Origin: Streptomyces sp. CB09001
GTDB taxonomy: Bacteria; Actinomycetota; Actinomycetes; Streptomycetales; Streptomycetaceae
NCBI RefSeq assembly: GCF_003369795.1
Contig: NZ_CP026730.1
Span: 496,001-560,000, forward strand
Direction of reading: 5' to 3'
DNA: 64,000 nt
Position numbers and translations under genes: made by a program. The notes under the pieces are model-generated. The model did not search any database. It was not told the origin of the DNA and saw only the letters and a list, made by a program, of their open reading frames with translations. Position 1 is the first letter of the stretch. Each line of letters starts with the position of its first letter. Of this stretch, positions 62,743-64,000 are shown one piece after another.

Positions 62743-63999
62743 TCAGAGGCGCTGCCACAGGGCGGGGACGTTCGGCGGCTCCCAGCCGGGGTAGGCGGTG
62801 TGGCCCTGGATGCACCGGTAGCTGACGCCGTCGTAGCTCACCTCGTCACCGGCCGCGTAGGTGGCTCCCAGCTGCCAGGTGGTCTCACCGCCGTCGTCGC
62901 CGGGCACGGTGAGGGTGTACGTGGTGGTGTGGGTGACGGTGCCCGTGCCCGTGAGGGTCAGGGTGTAGGTGCCGCCGGCCGTGCCCGCGGCGACCTGGAC
63001 CGTGGCGGTCGAGGACTGGCCGGAGGTGACCGAGTCCGGGCTGAAGCTCACGCTCACACCGGTCGGCGCGCCGGATGCCGACAGCCGCACGTTCTGCGCG
63101 TCGCCGCCGGTCGTGGCGGTGTTCACGGTGACGGACGCGGAGCTGCCCGGGTCGATGGTGCCCGAGGACGGGTTCGCGGAGATCGAGAAGTCGTCCTGCG
63201 GGTTGGGCGCGTCCCCGACGGCGGTCTTCCAGATCGTGTAGGCGATGCCGTCGGCGCTGCGGTTCAGCGCGGTGGCGCTGATGTTGGCGGTGGTGTCGCA
63301 GGCGGAGTGGTAGCACGGGTCGTAGGACCGGCCCGCGGTACCGCCCCACTTGGCGGCCTCCGAGGACGACTTGATGGCGGAGGCGCCGGTGGCGTAGCCG
63401 GAGGTGGGGATGCCGGCCTGCTGGAAGGAGTAGTCGTCGGAGCGGCCCTGGCCCTCGACGTTCTCCTGCGGGGCGAGGCCGAGGGAGGTCCAGTACTCCC
63501 GCATCGGGGCGGACGCCGAGGAGGACAGGTTGTTGATGAAGTAGCCGCCGTTGACGGAGGCGACCATGTCGAAGTTGTAGTAGGCCTTGATCCGGGAGCG
63601 GTCGGTCGTGGAGAGGTTCCGGGCGTAGAAGTCGGAGCCGTTCAGGCCCTGCTCCTCGTCGGTCCACCAGGCGAAGCGGACGCGGTTCTCCATGGTCGGG
63701 TTCTGCTCGGCCAGGGTCAGCGCCGTCTCGAGGAGCGCGGCGGAGCCGGAGCCGTTGTCGTTGATGCCGGGTCCGGCCGAGACGCCGTCGAGGTGGGCGC
63801 CGAACATGTAGACGCTGTTCGCGTCGCCCTTCGGCCACTCGGCGATCAGGTTGTTGCCGACGCCGGCGGAGCAGCCGGAGGTGCAGGTCTGCTCGGTGAC
63901 GGTGTAGCCGGCCGCCTGGAGCTTGCCCTTCACGTACGCGAGGGAGGCGTCGTACCCGGTGCCGGTGGACCGGCGGTTGCCGCCGTTCTGCGCGGCGAT
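62743..63999 (-). CDS. Secreted M28 aminopeptidase with C-terminal chitin-binding domain (5' end outside window)
   Basis: The last 418 codons are seen; the signal peptide and first part lie beyond 64000. Zinc-site motifs of the S. griseus aminopeptidase group: [31 protein letters not shown], in blocks (His and Asp), [19 protein letters not shown] (Glu pair) and [12 protein letters not shown] (Asp); the later His is in CYHSACDT. A spacer with an Ig-like fold (about 100 residues, [19 protein letters not shown]) leads to a CBM5/12 chitin-binding domain ([26 protein letters not shown] to WQRL, in parts). It should trim hydrophobic N-terminal residues of peptides outside the cell, held to chitin or cell walls. 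Confidence 0.93.
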   Translation of the reverse strand: MAAQNGGNRRSTGTGYDASLAYVKGKLQAAGYTVTEQTCTSGCSAGVGNNLIAEWPKGDANSVYMFGAHLDGVSAGPGINDNGSGSAALLETALTLAEQNPTMENRVRFAWWTDEEQGLNGSDFYARNLSTTDRSRIKAYYNFDMVASVNGGYFINNLSSSASAPMREYWTSLGLAPQENVEGQGRSDDYSFQQAGIPTSGYATGASAIKSSSEAAKWGGTAGRSYDPCYHSACDTTANISATALNRSADGIAYTIWKTAVGDAPNPQDDFSISANPSSGTIDPGSSASVTVNTATTGGDAQNVRLSASGAPTGVSVSFSPDSVTSGQSSTATVQVAAGTAGGTYTLTLTGTGTVTHTTTYTLTVPGDDGGETTWQLGATYAAGDEVSYDGVSYRCIQGHTAYPGWEPPNVPALWQRL

Positions 64000-64000
64000 C

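Noticed and set aside
1..64000. tRNA, rRNA, prophage, transposase or integration site
   Set aside because: No clover-leaf, integrase, transposase or paired att-like repeats were recognised. The MoxR operon shows the same composition as its neighbours, so no sign of recent transfer was seen by eye.

Overview
This 64 kb stretch looks like a Streptomyces chromosome arm-side segment. The base composition is very GC-rich with strong third-position GC. GTG starts are common, neighbouring genes often overlap by ATGA or GTGA, and several regulator genes have a -10 box six or seven bases before the start codon (leaderless mRNAs). Family markers agree: RppA plus CYP158A2, MurT/GatD, CebR-type boxes, and a GH12 cellulase next to an AA10 LPMO. 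From memory, the gene order resembles the S. coelicolor segment that runs from the celB2/celS2 pair through rppA to pfkA3. No rRNA, tRNA, CRISPR array, prophage or insertion sequence was seen.

Layout. (1) 1-8183: the tail of an SDR gene, then a fructan-use locus: a LacI regulator, a cytoplasmic GH32, an ABC sugar importer (two permeases and a Tat-exported binding protein) and a divergent secreted GH32. A shared CTAAC-type operator lies in the divergent promoter region. (2) 8214-10725: a SnoaL-like protein, a DUF2071 protein and a MerR head fused to a DNA-polymerase beta-clamp-like tail, with two MerR-type long-spacer promoters. (3) 10787-23714: a five-gene, about 13 kb operon resembling the poorly understood E. 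coli yehI-yehL-yehM-yehP-yehQ set. It encodes a DUF4132 protein, a 1723-residue unrecognised giant, a MoxR AAA+ ATPase, a DUF5682-VWA fusion and a SWIM zinc-finger protein. Its promoter is an exact match to the actinobacterial DNA-damage (RecA-NDp/PafBC) consensus. This is the strongest candidate for an undescribed system. (4) 23791-27411: cellulose attack, with a CebR-like regulator, three CebR-type boxes, a GH12-CBM2 endoglucanase and an AA10-CBM2 LPMO.

(5) 27550-33949: efflux pumps with MarR and TetR regulators, a DUF779 protein and a secreted GDPD/PI-PLC-like enzyme. (6) 34079-42921: a paired acyl-CoA dehydrogenase/quinone reductase operon, an XRE-cupin regulator divergent from a thioredoxin-reductase-like flavoprotein, an ATP-dependent DNA ligase with a Nudix hydrolase, and a succinate-semialdehyde-type dehydrogenase. 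(7) 43090-45955: the rppA / CYP158A2 / cupin operon for THN-flaviolin-biflaviolin pigment. (8) 46041-53450: an acyl-CoA dehydrogenase with a divergent TetR gene, peptide deformylase, MurT-GatD (lipid II amidation), phosphofructokinase and a CtaG-like copper/oxidase assembly protein. (9) 53489-60997: a LytS/LytTR two-component system bracketing an SSS-type symporter, an Lrp regulator, a DDAH-like hydrolase with ornithine aminotransferase, and an RpiB-like isomerase. (10) 61139-64000: a ProP-type symporter and the 3' part of a secreted M28 aminopeptidase with a chitin-binding tail.

All family assignments come from reading motifs and from memory of the families. No database search was run.
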